DNA of 64,000 nt from Sulfuritalea sp. (GCA_016716965.1 JADJUP010000003.1:1-64000), one strand, 5' to 3'; shown: positions 40,032 through 49,324, numbered from the stretch's first letter. Numbers and translations: made by a program. Notes: generated by a model not told the origin, from the sequence alone.

Positions 40032-40820
40032 ATGACTCCAGACCATCGCCTGCCGCTTACCGCCGTCCTGATCACCCTCAACGCGGCCGATCGGCTGGAA
40101 GATTGCCTTGCCAGCGTGGCGTTCTGCGACGAGATCGTGGTGGTCGATGCCGGCAGCGACGACGCTACTGTGGTCATCGCCGAACGCCACGCTGCGCGCG
40201 TGATCCGCTCGGAATGGCGCGGCTTCGGCCCGCAGAAGCAGTTCGCCGTGGAGCAGGCGAGCCACGACTGGGTGCTGTGCATCGACGCCGACGAGCGGGT
40301 GAGCGAGCGCCTGCGCGAAAGTATCTGCGCCGTGTTGCCAGCGACCGAAGGAAGTCCCCGTGGGGCGCCGACTCTTGCAACCTATCGCCTTTCCCGTTGC
40401 AACAAGTTCATGGGGCGCTACCTGAAGCATGGCGAAGGCTATCCCGACTGGTGCCTGCGCCTGTTCGACCGCCGCCGCGCCCGCTGGTCGGACGACCCGG
40501 TACACGAAAAAGTGATTGCCACCGGCGAAGTCGGCAGCCTCCCGGGCGACCTGTTGCACGAGTCCGCGGAGTCGCTCGACGCCTATCTGGCCAAGCAGAA
40601 CCGATACAGCACGATTGCGGCCGAGGCGGCGTTGGCGCAAGGCCGGAGGGCGACGGTGGCGCACTTGCTGCTGTCGCCGCTGTTGCGTTTCGCCAAGTTC
40701 TACTTCTTCCGGCTGGGTCTGCTGGACGGGCTTCCCGGCCTGGTGCACATACTTGTCGGCTGCGGCGCCAGCTTCGCCAAGTATGCGAAAATGCTGGCTT
40801 TTCAGCGAAACTCCCCATGA
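40032..40820 (+). CDS. Family 2 glycosyltransferase, WaaE/KdtX-like
   Basis: 262 residues, divergent from waaC with a 62-base gap. GT2 blocks: LTAVLITLNAADRLEDCLAS, IVVVDAGSDDATVVIAERHA, WVLCIDADERVSERLRESI, and YPDWCLRLFDRRRARWSDDP. The family includes LPS-core beta-glucosyltransferases. Between ESIC and TYRLSRCNKFMGRYL there is an extra run AVLPATEGSPRGAPTLA encoded by a long copy of the dispersed repeat, inserted in frame. Followed by the epimerase with a 4-base overlap. Confidence 0.9.
   Translation: MTPDHRLPLTAVLITLNAADRLEDCLASVAFCDEIVVVDAGSDDATVVIAERHAARVIRSEWRGFGPQKQFAVEQASHDWVLCIDADERVSERLRESICAVLPATEGSPRGAPTLATYRLSRCNKFMGRYLKHGEGYPDWCLRLFDRRRARWSDDPVHEKVIATGEVGSLPGDLLHESAESLDAYLAKQNRYSTIAAEAALAQGRRATVAHLLLSPLLRFAKFYFFRLGLLDGLPGLVHILVGCGASFAKYAKMLAFQRNSP
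40325..40375 (-). repeat. Dispersed repeat, copy 10, long form (in-frame inside glycosyltransferase)
   Basis: The minus strand reads AGTCGGCG, then CCCCACGGGGACTTCCTTCG, then GTCGCTGGCAACACGGCGCA. The ends match the short form; the middle 22 bases are extra and contain a CCCC-AC-GGGG hairpin. About 51 bases, keeping the reading frame. Confidence 0.75.
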
Positions 40821-41824
40821 AAGTCCTGGTCACCGGCGCCGCCGGGTTTATCGGCATGCATGTCTGCCAGCTATTGCTGGCGCGCGGCGACGAGGTGATC
40901 GGCGTAGACAACTTCAACGACTACTACGACGTCGCGCTCAAGGAAGCGCGCTTGGCGCGGCTGACGCCCAATCCGGGCTTCAGGATTTCGCGCCTCGACA
41001 TCGCCGAGCGGTCCGGCATCTCCGATCTGTTCGCCGCTGAACACCCGCAGCGCGTCGTCAATCTCGCCGCCCAGGCCGGCGTGCGCTACTCGCTGAAGAA
41101 TCCGCATGCCTACGTCGACAGCAACGTGGTCGGTTTCGTCAATATCCTCGAAGGTTGCCGCCACAACGGCGTCGAGCATTTCCTGTATGCCAGCAGTTCC
41201 AGCATCTATGGCGGCAACGAGCGCATGCCCTTTTCGGAGCATGACAACGTCGATCACCCGGTCAGCCTCTACGCCGCGACCAAGAAAGCCAACGAGCTGA
41301 TGGCGCATACCTACAGCCATCTGTATGCGTTGCCGACCACCGGACTGCGCTTCTTCACGGTATACGGTCCCTGGGGCCGTCCCGACATGGCCCCGATCCT
41401 GTTTGCCCGGGCGATCCTGGAGGATCGCCCGATCGACGTGTTCAATCACGGCCGGATGCGCCGCGACTTCACCTACATCGACGACATCGCCGAAGGCGTG
41501 ATCCGTGCGCTGGACCGCGTGCCGCAGCCCGATCCCGGCTTTGACCGGTTGTCGCCAGACCCGGCCACCAGTTGGGCTCCCTACCGCATCTTCAACATCG
41601 GCAATAACCAGCCGGTGGAGCTGATGGCGTTCATTGAAGCACTGGAACAGGCTCTGGGAAAGAAGGCGGAGAAGAACTTCCTGCCGATGCAGAATGGCGA
41701 TGTCCAGGCGACGTACGCAGACGTCGCGGACCTCGCCAGCGCCACCGGGTTCACGCCGCGGACCGACATGGCCGATGGCGTGCGTCGTTTTGTCGATTGG
41801 TACCGGAGCTACACGAATGTCTGA
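40817..41824 (+). CDS. UDP-glucuronate 4-epimerase-like SDR
   Basis: 335 residues. Rossmann start MKVLVTGAAGFIGMHVCQLL, substrate cue VDNFNDYYDVALKEARL (typical of UDP-GlcA 4-epimerases), catalytic YAATKKANELMAHTYSHLY, TVYGPWGRPDMA, and C-terminal SFFLPMQ-like NFLPMQNGDVQATYADVADL. It supplies UDP-galacturonate for surface polysaccharide. Overlaps both neighbours. Confidence 0.92.
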   Translation: MKVLVTGAAGFIGMHVCQLLLARGDEVIGVDNFNDYYDVALKEARLARLTPNPGFRISRLDIAERSGISDLFAAEHPQRVVNLAAQAGVRYSLKNPHAYVDSNVVGFVNILEGCRHNGVEHFLYASSSSIYGGNERMPFSEHDNVDHPVSLYAATKKANELMAHTYSHLYALPTTGLRFFTVYGPWGRPDMAPILFARAILEDRPIDVFNHGRMRRDFTYIDDIAEGVIRALDRVPQPDPGFDRLSPDPATSWAPYRIFNIGNNQPVELMAFIEALEQALGKKAEKNFLPMQNGDVQATYADVADLASATGFTPRTDMADGVRRFVDWYRSYTNV

Positions 41825-43291
41825 TTCGCAACTTGTTCCCGTTGTCCTCAGCGGCGGCTCGGGCACGCGCTTGTGGCCAGTCTCGCGCGAGAAGCATCCC
41901 AAGCAGTTGCAGCCCCTTTTGGGCGGCGAGAGCCTGTTGCAGAACACCCTGCGCCGCCTGCAAGGCCTGTCGCTGGGTGCGCCCATCGTGGTCAGCAACC
42001 AGGAATACCGCTTCATCACCGCCGAGCAACTGCGCCAGCTAGGGCTTCCCGGATGGACTCTGCTGCTGGAACCGGCCGGGCGCAATACCGCGCCGGCGCT
42101 CACCGCCGCCGCCCTCCATGCCGTGCGCGACGGCGCCGACCCGGTGCTGCTGGCGACGCCGGCCGACCATCATGTGCGCAATCCTGCCGCGTTCAGGGAT
42201 GCCGTGCTGCGCGGCCTGTCCGAGGCGGAGCGCGGCGCCGTGGTCACCTTCGGCATCCTGCCCGACCGTCCCGAAACCGGTTACGGCTACATCGAGGTGA
42301 AAGTCGGCGCCCCACAGGGACTTCCTTCGCCGGTGACACGGCACCCGGCGCGGCGATGGACCTGCGGGCCTTCCGCGAGAAGCCCGATGCTGCCACCGCC
42401 GCGACCTACGTCGCGGATGGACGCCATTACTGGAACAGCGGCATCTTCATGTTGCGCGCTTCCGTCTGGCTGAAGGCCATCGGGCATTTCGCGCCGGAAA
42501 TTCTGACCGCATGCAACGCGGCGGTCGCGAACGCCCACGACGATGGTGATTTCGTACGACTCGATGCGGATGCCTTCGCGGCGTCCCCGGCGGATTCGAT
42601 CGACTATGCGGTGATGGAAAAGCTGCCGGCCACCCCTGAATTGGGGATTCCCAGCCGGGTGGTTCCGCTCGACGTCGGCTGGTCGGACGTCGGCGCCTGG
42701 GACGCGCTGTGGGAGGCGATCGACCGCGACGCCGACGGCAACGCCGTGAAGGGCGACGTCTGGATGGAGGATTCTCACGGCAACCTGGTCATTGCCGAGC
42801 ATGGCCTGGTCGCCTGCCTCGGCTGTGAAGACATGGTGGTGGTGGAAACGGCGGACGCCGTATTGATCGCGCCCAAGGCCCGTACCCAGGATGTCCGGCG
42901 CATCGTCAGCCGGCTCAAGGCGGCCGGGCGCAGCGAAGCGGATCTGCATCGCAAGGTGCATCGGCCATGGGGCTGGTATGACAGCATCGACAACGGCGAA
43001 CGCTTCCAGGTCAAGCGCATCGTGGTGCGGCCCGGCGCCACGCTTTCCCTGCAGATGCACCATCATCGCGCCGAGCACTGGGTGGTGGTGCGTGGCACCG
43101 CCAAGGTCACGCGTGGCGACGAGGTAGTGCTGCTGGGCGAGAACGAATCGACCTACATTCCACTGGGTGTGAAACATCGACTGGAAAATCCGGGACAGAT
43201 CCCGCTCGAGATCATCGAGGTGCAGTCGGGTAGCTACCTGGGTGAGGACGACATCGTGCGCTTCGAGGACAACTACGGACGCAAACAATGA
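41817..43291 (+). pseudogene. manC: manC, mannose-1-P guanylyltransferase/mannose-6-P isomerase, frameshifted
   Basis: A bifunctional enzyme making GDP-mannose for the fucose pathway. From ATG 41817: VPVVLSGGSGTRLWPVSREK, LEPAGRNTAPALTAAALHA, ETGYGYIEV; then, one frame over, DLRAFREKPDAATAATYVAD, YWNSGIFMLRASVWL, WSDVGAWDALWEAID, and the C-terminal isomerase RPWGWYDSIDNGERFQVKRI, LSLQMHHHRAEHWVVV. The frame changes between 42300 and 42345, exactly where a long copy of the dispersed repeat sits (copy 11). Either the insertion disrupted the gene, or one base is wrong and the repeat adds an in-frame linker. Overlaps the gmd start. Confidence 0.88.
42301..42345 (+). repeat. Dispersed repeat, copy 11, long form (at manC frameshift)
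   Basis: AAAGTCGGCG then CCCCACAGGGACTTCCTTCG then CCGGTGACACGGCACCC. The first 28 bases match copy 10 with one mismatch, although the two genes are unrelated and the copies lie on opposite strands. Confidence 0.78.
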
Positions 43292-44376
43292 ACCACAAGA
43301 TCGCGTTGATCACCGGCGTCACCGGACAGGACGGCGCCTACCTTGCCGAATTCCTGCTCGGCAAGGGTTACGAGGTGCACGGCATCAAGCGCCGCACCTC
43401 GCTGTTCAATACCGATCGCATCGACCACCTGTATCAGGATCCGCACGAATCGAACCGCCGTTTCGTCCTCCACCACGGCGACATGACCGATAGTTCGAGC
43501 CTGGTGCGCATCATCCAGCAGGTGCAGCCCGACGAGATCTACAACCTCGCGGCGCAAAGCCATGTCGCCGTGAGTTTCGAGGAGCCCGAATACACCGCCA
43601 ACTCCGATGCCCTGGGGGCCTTGCGGGTGCTGGAAGCGATCCGCATCCTCGGCATGGAAAAGAAGACCCGCTTCTACCAGGCCAGCACCTCGGAACTGTT
43701 CGGCCTGGTGCAGGAAACGCCGCAGAAGGAGACCACGCCCTTCTATCCGCGCAGCCCCTACGCGGTGGCCAAGCTCTATGCCTACTGGATCACGGTGAAT
43801 TACCGCGAGGCCTACGGCATGTATGCCTGCAACGGCATCCTGTTCAACCACGAAAGCCCGATCCGCGGCGAGACCTTCGTCACGCGCAAGATCACCCGCG
43901 CCCTGGCGCGCATCAAGCTCGGATTGCAGGACTGCCTGTTCCTCGGCAACCTCGATTCGAAGCGCGACTGGGGCCACGCCCGGGATTACATCGAGATGCA
44001 GTGGCTGATGCTGCAGCAGGAAAAGCCGGAGGATTTCGTGATCGCCACCGGCGTGCAATACAGCGTGCGCGATTTCGTCGATGCCGCTGCCGCCGAAATC
44101 GGCATTGCCGTGACCTGGCGCGGCACCGGCGTCGACGAAAAGGGCTATGACGCGCAGGGCAAGTGCATCGTTCAGGTAGATCCGCGCTATTTCCGCCCGA
44201 CGGAAGTCGAAACCCTGCTCGGCGACGCGACCAAGGCGCGTGAAAAGCTCGGGTGGATATCGAAAATCACCTTCGCGGAGCTCGTCGCCGAGATGGTGCG
44301 CGAGGACCTCAAGGCCGCGGAACGCGACGAACTGGTCAAGCAGCACGGCTTCAAGGCCTTCGCCCGCAACGAGTAG
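43288..44376 (+). CDS. gmd: GDP-mannose 4,6-dehydratase
   Basis: A 362-residue SDR making GDP-4-keto-6-deoxymannose. LITGVTGQDGAYLAEFLLGK, GIKRRTSLFNTDRIDHLYQD, catalytic SPYAVAKLYAYWITVNYREA, LFNHESPIRGETFVTRKITR. Overlaps manC stop by 4 bases; fcl follows after 5 bases. Together they build GDP-L-fucose. Confidence 0.98.
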   Translation: MNHKIALITGVTGQDGAYLAEFLLGKGYEVHGIKRRTSLFNTDRIDHLYQDPHESNRRFVLHHGDMTDSSSLVRIIQQVQPDEIYNLAAQSHVAVSFEEPEYTANSDALGALRVLEAIRILGMEKKTRFYQASTSELFGLVQETPQKETTPFYPRSPYAVAKLYAYWITVNYREAYGMYACNGILFNHESPIRGETFVTRKITRALARIKLGLQDCLFLGNLDSKRDWGHARDYIEMQWLMLQQEKPEDFVIATGVQYSVRDFVDAAAAEIGIAVTWRGTGVDEKGYDAQGKCIVQVDPRYFRPTEVETLLGDATKAREKLGWISKITFAELVAEMVREDLKAAERDELVKQHGFKAFARNE

Positions 44377-44381
44377 GCACG

Positions 44382-45314
44382 ATGGACAAGGCTGCCCGCA
44401 TCTACGTCGCAGGCCATCGCGGCATGGTCGGTTCCGCGCTGGTCCGGCGCCTGAAGCAGGCTGGTTACAGCAACATCCTCACCCGCACCCGCGCGGAACT
44501 GGACTTGCTGAACCAGGAGGCAACACTCGCCTTCCTGCAGCAGGAAAAGCCGGATTTCATTTTCATGGCGGCGGCCAAGGTGGGTGGCATCCATGCCAAC
44601 AACAGCCTCCGCGCCGACTTCATCTACCAGAACCTGATGGTCGAGGCCAACCTGATTCATGGCGCCCACCAGGCCGGCATTCAGCGTCTTTGCTTTCTCG
44701 GATCGAGTTGCATCTATCCGCGCGACTGCCCGCAGCCGATCCGGGAGGACTACCTCCTGACGGGTCCGCTGGAGCAAACCAACGAACCGTACGCGATCGC
44801 CAAGATTGCAGGCATCAAGCTCTGCGAGAGTTACAACCGGCAATACGGCAGGCAGTATTTTTCGGCGATGCCGACCAACCTCTACGGGCCGAACGACAAC
44901 TACGACCTGGCCAACAGCCACGTCCTGCCCGCGCTGATCCGCAAGGCGCACGAAGCGAAGCAGCGCGGCGACAGCGAACTGGTGGTGTGGGGCAGCGGCA
45001 ATCCGCGGCGCGAATTCCTCCATGTCGACGATCTCGCGGATGCCTGCGTGTTCCTCATGGAGAAGGGTGTGGTCGACGGCATCTACAACATCGGCGTCGG
45101 CGAGGATGTCACCATCCGCGAACTCGCCGAGACCGTGATGTCGGTGGTCGGCTTTACCGGCCGCATCGCCTTCGATGCCGGCAAGCCGGACGGCACGCCA
45201 ATGAAGCTGCTCGACGTGAGCCGCTTGCGCGACATCGGATGGCAGGCACGGACTCCGTTGCGTGAAGGCATCGCCATGGCCTATCGGGACTTCACGGCGC
45301 GATATGGCGGCTGA
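44382..45314 (+). CDS. fcl: GDP-L-fucose synthase
   Basis: 310 residues; epimerase-reductase finishing GDP-L-fucose. IYVAGHRGMVGSALVRRLKQ, FMAAAKVGGIHANN, LCFLGSSCIYPRDCPQPIRE, catalytic EPYAIAKIAGIKLCESYN. Complete and intact. Its 3' end overlaps the start of the DNA ligase gene by 11 bases. Confidence 0.98.
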   Translation: MDKAARIYVAGHRGMVGSALVRRLKQAGYSNILTRTRAELDLLNQEATLAFLQQEKPDFIFMAAAKVGGIHANNSLRADFIYQNLMVEANLIHGAHQAGIQRLCFLGSSCIYPRDCPQPIREDYLLTGPLEQTNEPYAIAKIAGIKLCESYNRQYGRQYFSAMPTNLYGPNDNYDLANSHVLPALIRKAHEAKQRGDSELVVWGSGNPRREFLHVDDLADACVFLMEKGVVDGIYNIGVGEDVTIRELAETVMSVVGFTGRIAFDAGKPDGTPMKLLDVSRLRDIGWQARTPLREGIAMAYRDFTARYGG

Positions 45315-46193
45315 AGGCGTTTTGCGACGGACTGGCTGGCGAACAATCTCGCGAACCATCGTGCTTCTGCTGACCCTGGCCGGGTTAGTGGGCCAGTTGC
45401 CGGCCTTGGCGGGCGAGCCGGAGACGCCGTCAATACTCCTGGCGGAACGCTACCGCGGGGAGGTCGATGCAGGACAGTACTGGGTCAGCGAAAAACTGGA
45501 TGGCGTGCGCGCCGTCTGGGATGGCCGGATCCTTCGCTTTCGCAGCGGCAACCCGGTGCCCGCGCCGCAGTGGTTCCTCGATGCGCTGCCCCGGCAGCCC
45601 CTCGATGGCGAGCTCTGGCTCGGACGGGCAGCTTCGACCGACTTTCTTCCATTGTCCGTCGCCAGCAGCCGGACGACAGCGAATGGCGGCAGGTCCGCTA
45701 CATGATCTTCGAACTGCCGGATGCAACTGGCAGCTTTTCCGACCGCGTCGAACGGATGCGGGCCGTTACCGCCGAGGCCAATCTTCCCTGGTTGCAGGCC
45801 ATCCCCCAGTTCCGATTGCCCAGCGATGCGGCGCTGCGAAAAATGCTAGACGAGGTCGTTCGCGGCGGCGGCGAGGGGCTCATGCTCCATCGGGCGGATG
45901 CTCCCTACGAAACCGGACGCTCCAGCGCCCTGCTCAAGTTGACGCCCTGGCAGGATGGCGAAGCGGTGGTCGTCGCCCACCTGCCGGGCAAGGGCAAGTA
46001 CGCCGGCATGCTTGGCGCCTTGCAGATGGAAATGGGCGACGGTCGTCGCTTTTCCCTTGGTAGTGGGCTGTCCGACGTCCTGCGACGCAACCCACCGCCG
46101 CGGGGTACCCTCGTTACCTATCGCTACCGCGAATTTACCCAGAACGGAATGCCGCGCTTTCCGAGATACTTGAGGGTACGCGATGAGTTCTGA
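45304..46193 (+). pseudogene. LigE-type periplasmic ATP-dependent DNA ligase, one frameshift
   Basis: About 296 residues if one G is restored near 45628 (GACGGGCAGC, where GACGGGGCAGC gives LGRGSFDRLSSIV). N-terminal signal peptide (TIVLLLTLAGLVGQLPALAG), nucleotidyl-lysine motif SEKLDGVRAVWDG, ELWLG, GEGLMLHR, ALLKLTPWQDGEAVVV, and a C-terminal OB-fold. This is the short ligase with a leader peptide found in Gram-negative species and thought to act on DNA in the periplasm. It is an odd resident between fucose genes and EPS regulators. Confidence 0.85.
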
Positions 46194-46237
46194 CGCACCG
46201 AGCGGTTCCGCGACGACAGGTTTTCCGGCCTCCACCC

Positions 46238-46266
46238 TTGTCGCACGCGCCATGTCGGGCTAAAAT
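46238..46266 (+). promoter_or_regulatory. Sigma70-type promoter of the EPS regulator
   Basis: TTGTCG (-35, 46238-46243), 17-base spacer, TAAAAT (-10, 46261-46266). It lies in the 107-base gap between the ligase and the MarR-type gene. Confidence 0.65.
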
Positions 46267-46269
46267 CAC

Positions 46270-46284
46270 GTTCAACGAATGAAC
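46270..46284. promoter_or_regulatory. Inverted repeat GTTCA-N5-TGAAC at the transcription start
   Basis: GTTCAACGAATGAAC begins 4 bases after the -10, covering the expected start site, 17 bases before the MarR start. The position suits autorepression by the MarR-type product; binding is inferred. Confidence 0.6.
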
Positions 46285-46300
46285 ATGCTTCCCGCAGACC

Positions 46301-46633
46301 GTGTCTTCCGACCCGCATCACTACCGCCTGCTGAAACTCATCGAAGCCAATCCCGGAATTAATCAAAGGGAAATGGCCCAGGCTATGGGTGTGAGCCTGG
46401 GGAAGGTTAATTACTGCGTCAAGGCATTGGTGCAAAAAGGAATTATCAAGATCCACGGATTTCGCAACCATGGCAACAAGCGTGCGTACATGTACTTGCT
46501 CACGCCAAGCGGAATCGAGGCGAAGGCTCGCCTCGCCGTCAGTTACCTGAAATACAAGATGGCGGAATACGAAGCCATTCGCAATGAGATAGAGGAACTC
46601 CGGCGCGAAACCGAACAAGAGGCTTCAGCATGA
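46301..46633 (+). CDS. EPS-associated MarR-family transcriptional regulator
   Basis: 110 residues. Start GTG 46301; upstream ATGs are out of frame. Winged helix: YRLLKLIEANPGINQREMAQ, MGVSLGKVNYCVKALVQKGI, IKIHGFRNHGNKRAYMYLLT, followed by a C-terminal coiled coil. Members of this family sit at the head of exopolysaccharide clusters in beta- and gammaproteobacteria. Its stop overlaps the rfaH start. Confidence 0.88.
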   Translation: MSSDPHHYRLLKLIEANPGINQREMAQAMGVSLGKVNYCVKALVQKGIIKIHGFRNHGNKRAYMYLLTPSGIEAKARLAVSYLKYKMAEYEAIRNEIEELRRETEQEASA

Positions 46634-47241
46634 TGGGCTGGCGCGAAGGCGGGGTCGCGCAGGCGGGCGCCTGCGTCCATGATCGTCCAGCAAGCCCGGC
46701 GTCCGGCCTCGATGCATCGATTGGCGCCGCATTGGCACTAAATCGGCCTTGGTACGTCGTTCATGTGAAGGCGCGACAGGAAAACGTTGCGAGGGAAAAC
46801 CTTGCCCGTCAGGGTTATAACGTTTATCTGCCGCAAATCAAGGCGCTGAAGCGTCTTCGTGGCCGGCATCAGGCACGAATGGAACCGCTGTTCCCGCGCT
46901 ACCTTTTTATGCAGCCGGGATCGCAGGATCAATCGATAGCACCGGTGCGGAGTACTTTGGGCGTTTCGGGAATCGTCCGGTTCGGCCAGGATCCCGCAGT
47001 GATGCAGCGGGACACATTACGCAGCATCCGGGACTTCGAGATTCGACAGAATGCGGCCAATGACGAGGACCTGAGTCCTTTCCGCATTGACGAGCGCGTT
47101 CGGGTCGTCGATGGTCCCCTGGCCGGGCTTGAAGGATTGATTACCGATATTGCACGGGATCGGGTTGTTGTCCTGATGCATCTGCTTGGTCAGGATACGC
47201 GAGTACGCATGAGTCACCATCAGCTTCTTTTGGCCAACTGA
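46630..47241 (+). CDS. rfaH: RfaH, NusG-like transcription/translation antiterminator
   Basis: 203 residues with a non-conserved leader of about 38 residues, then the NGN domain (NRPWYVVHVKARQENVAREN, YLPQIKALKRLRGRHQARME, LFPRYLFMQPG, GVSGIVRFGQDPAVMQ) and a C-terminal KOW/transformer domain (RIDERVRVVDGPLAGLEGLI). RfaH loads onto RNA polymerase paused at an ops site and suppresses Rho termination in long polysaccharide operons. An exact ops sequence lies 130 bases downstream, leading into the cluster. A later start near 46738 is possible. Confidence 0.92.
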   Translation: MMGWREGGVAQAGACVHDRPASPASGLDASIGAALALNRPWYVVHVKARQENVARENLARQGYNVYLPQIKALKRLRGRHQARMEPLFPRYLFMQPGSQDQSIAPVRSTLGVSGIVRFGQDPAVMQRDTLRSIRDFEIRQNAANDEDLSPFRIDERVRVVDGPLAGLEGLITDIARDRVVVLMHLLGQDTRVRMSHHQLLLAN

Positions 47242-47255
47242 CGGCGTACGCCGTC
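47240..47255. promoter_or_regulatory. 16-bp perfect palindrome at the rfaH stop
   Basis: GACGGCGTACGCCGTC overlaps the last two bases of the rfaH stop codon. It is either a protein-binding operator or an RNA hairpin; no T-run follows. Confidence 0.6.
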
Positions 47256-47370
47256 GGAGGAAGCGCTGCATCCGTTGAGATCCGTTAGTGCTGTTTGAGA
47301 AATCGGCAGGCGGAACGAGGAAGGTTTATGGCCGGTATTGTCAAGTGCTGTGCATCCGGTGCACTGGCAT

Positions 47371-47382
47371 GGCGGTAGCGTG
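47371..47382 (+). promoter_or_regulatory. ops element (RfaH recruitment site)
   Basis: GGCGGTAGCGTG matches the 12-base ops consensus exactly and is on the transcribed orientation, 130 bases before the ABC exporter start. It is enclosed by a 7-bp inverted repeat, CTGTGCA (47348-47354) and TGCACAG (47381-47387). The remainder of the 270-base leader 47242-47511 holds only the palindrome and copy 12 of the dispersed repeat. Confidence 0.88.
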
Positions 47383-47406
47383 CACAGAAAGGCAAGTGTT
47401 GTTTCA

Positions 47407-47433
47407 AGAGTCGGCGCCGGTGGGACGGCGCCG
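47407..47433 (+). repeat. Dispersed short repeat, copy 12 (leader of polysaccharide cluster)
   Basis: AGAGTCGGCGCCGG then TGGGACGGCGCCG. It is the last copy seen; none was found from here to 64 kb. Confidence 0.65.
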
Positions 47434-47511
47434 GAGTCGAGTGCCACGAGGTCACAAGAGGCGGTAGGGCATCTCGGCTTCACGTTTCAGTTTCCCATCC
47501 TGATATTCGCC

Positions 47512-49279
47512 ATGAGTTCGACCCGACCAATATCCCATCTGCTAAAAAAGCTTTGGCACCACATTGGTCCGAGACGGCGCGTCCAGTTCGGGTGGCTGCT
47601 GTTGCTAATGATTTCTTGCATCGTTCGCAGAGGTGCTGAGTATCGGGGCGGTTTTGCCGTTTCTGGGTGTGCTGACTTCTCCGGACAAGGTTTACTCGCA
47701 TCCGCTCGCCCAGCCATTGGTTCAGGCTCTCGGCTTTACGCAGCCGGCCGAATTGCTGATGCCACTAACAGCCATCTTTTGCCTGGCCGCTCTCACGGCT
47801 GGAGCAATGCGACTGATTCTGCTTTGGGCCAGTACGCGTCTTTCTTACGCGACCGGTGCCGACCTGAGCATCAGCATCTATCGCCGCACGCTCTATCAAC
47901 CCTATTCAGTTCACGTCGCCCGTAACAGCAGCGAAATCATCAGCGGCATTTCGGACAAGTCAGGAGTTGTGATAGGGACCATTGTGATGGTTCTCACCCT
48001 CGCGACCACTTTCTTCATCCTTGCCTCAATTCTTATCGCCTTGCTATTGGTGGACCCAGCGGTCGCAATGGCAGCTTTTTGTGGATTTGGAGTGATCTAC
48101 ATTCTGATCATTCTGTTCGTCCGCAAGCGGTTGCAGAGCAATGGACAGCGCATAGCCCGCGAAGCAACACAACGGATCAAGGCATTGCAGGAAGGACTCG
48201 GCGGTATTCGGGATGTATTGATCGACGGAAGCCAGAATGCATATTGCAGCATATATTACGGTTCCGACTACCCACTACGTCGCGCCCAGGGAAGTAGCGC
48301 CTTCATTAGTGCCAGCCCCCGCTACGGGATGGAAGCGCTAGGAATGCTGCTCATCGCCGCACTCGCGTTTTCGCTTGCCAGCCAACCTGATGGCGTCGCT
48401 AGAGCCGTACCTGTCCTCGGTGCACTTGCTCTTGGCGCTCAGCGCCTCCTGCCAGTGTTGCAACAGGCGTACATGGCATTCACCGGAATCCAGGGAGGTC
48501 AGGCCTCCTTACAGGACGCGATTGAACTGCTCGACCAACCCCTTCCGGACCATGCTGATCAGCCACCTCCCACGCCGCTTCCATTTCAACGGGAGATAAG
48601 GCTGCGGAATCTGTCGTTCCGCTATGCAGATGACGCGCCCTGGGTACTCAGGAACTTGAACTTGTGCATCGCAAAGGGCAGCCGTGTCGGCTTTGTCGGC
48701 ACGACAGGCAGTGGCAAAAGCACCTTGCTCGACATCGTAATGGGGCTCTTGCCACCCACTGCGGGCACGCTGGAAATCGACGGGCAAGCCGTTACAGCAA
48801 TCACCAGCCGCGCTTGGCAAGCTCATATTGCGCACGTTCCGCAGGCCATATACCTTGCCGACAGCACAATAGAGGAAAATATTGCTTTCGGAGTTCCTAA
48901 GGCAATGATTGACCAACAGCTCATCAGGCATGCCGCCCATCAGGCACAGATTGCCGAGACCATCGAGGCGTGGCCTGCGCAGTATCAGACCTTTGTCGGC
49001 GAGCGGGGCATCCGGTTATCGGGCGGGCAGCGTCAGCGCATCGGCATCGCACGGGCACTCTACAAGCAGGCCGACGTCATCATTTTCGACGAGGCCACCA
49101 GTGCGCTCGACAGCGAAACCGAAGAAGCGGTCATGCAAGCGATCGAAGGGCTCAGCAGTGAGCTGACAATACTGATAATCGCCCATCGCGTTACGACACT
49201 GAAGGGTTGTACTCAGATTGTTCGGGTTGGCGAATGCGCCGATCCGAGCGCCGCACAGGGTGCCGTCCGGACAACTTGA
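47512..49279 (+). pseudogene. ABC transporter, lipid/oligosaccharide flippase type, one frameshift
   Basis: 588 residues if one T is removed at 47611-47615 (ATGATTTCTTGC), joining MSSTRPISHLLKKLWHHIGP...LLLLMI to LASFAEVLSIGAVLPFLGV. Six-helix membrane domain then ATPase: Walker A GFVGTTGSGKSTLLD, signature GIRLSGGQRQRIGIARALYK, Walker B VIIFDEATSALDSE, H-loop IAHRVTTLKGC. It resembles PglK/MsbA-type flippases that move lipid-linked glycans. First gene after the ops site. Without repair, GTG 47633 would yield a 548-residue protein lacking helix 1. Confidence 0.85.
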
Positions 49280-49324
49280 GTTTTCCTTTTAATGCTTACA
49301 TTCCAACAGTCCACAGGAAAATCG

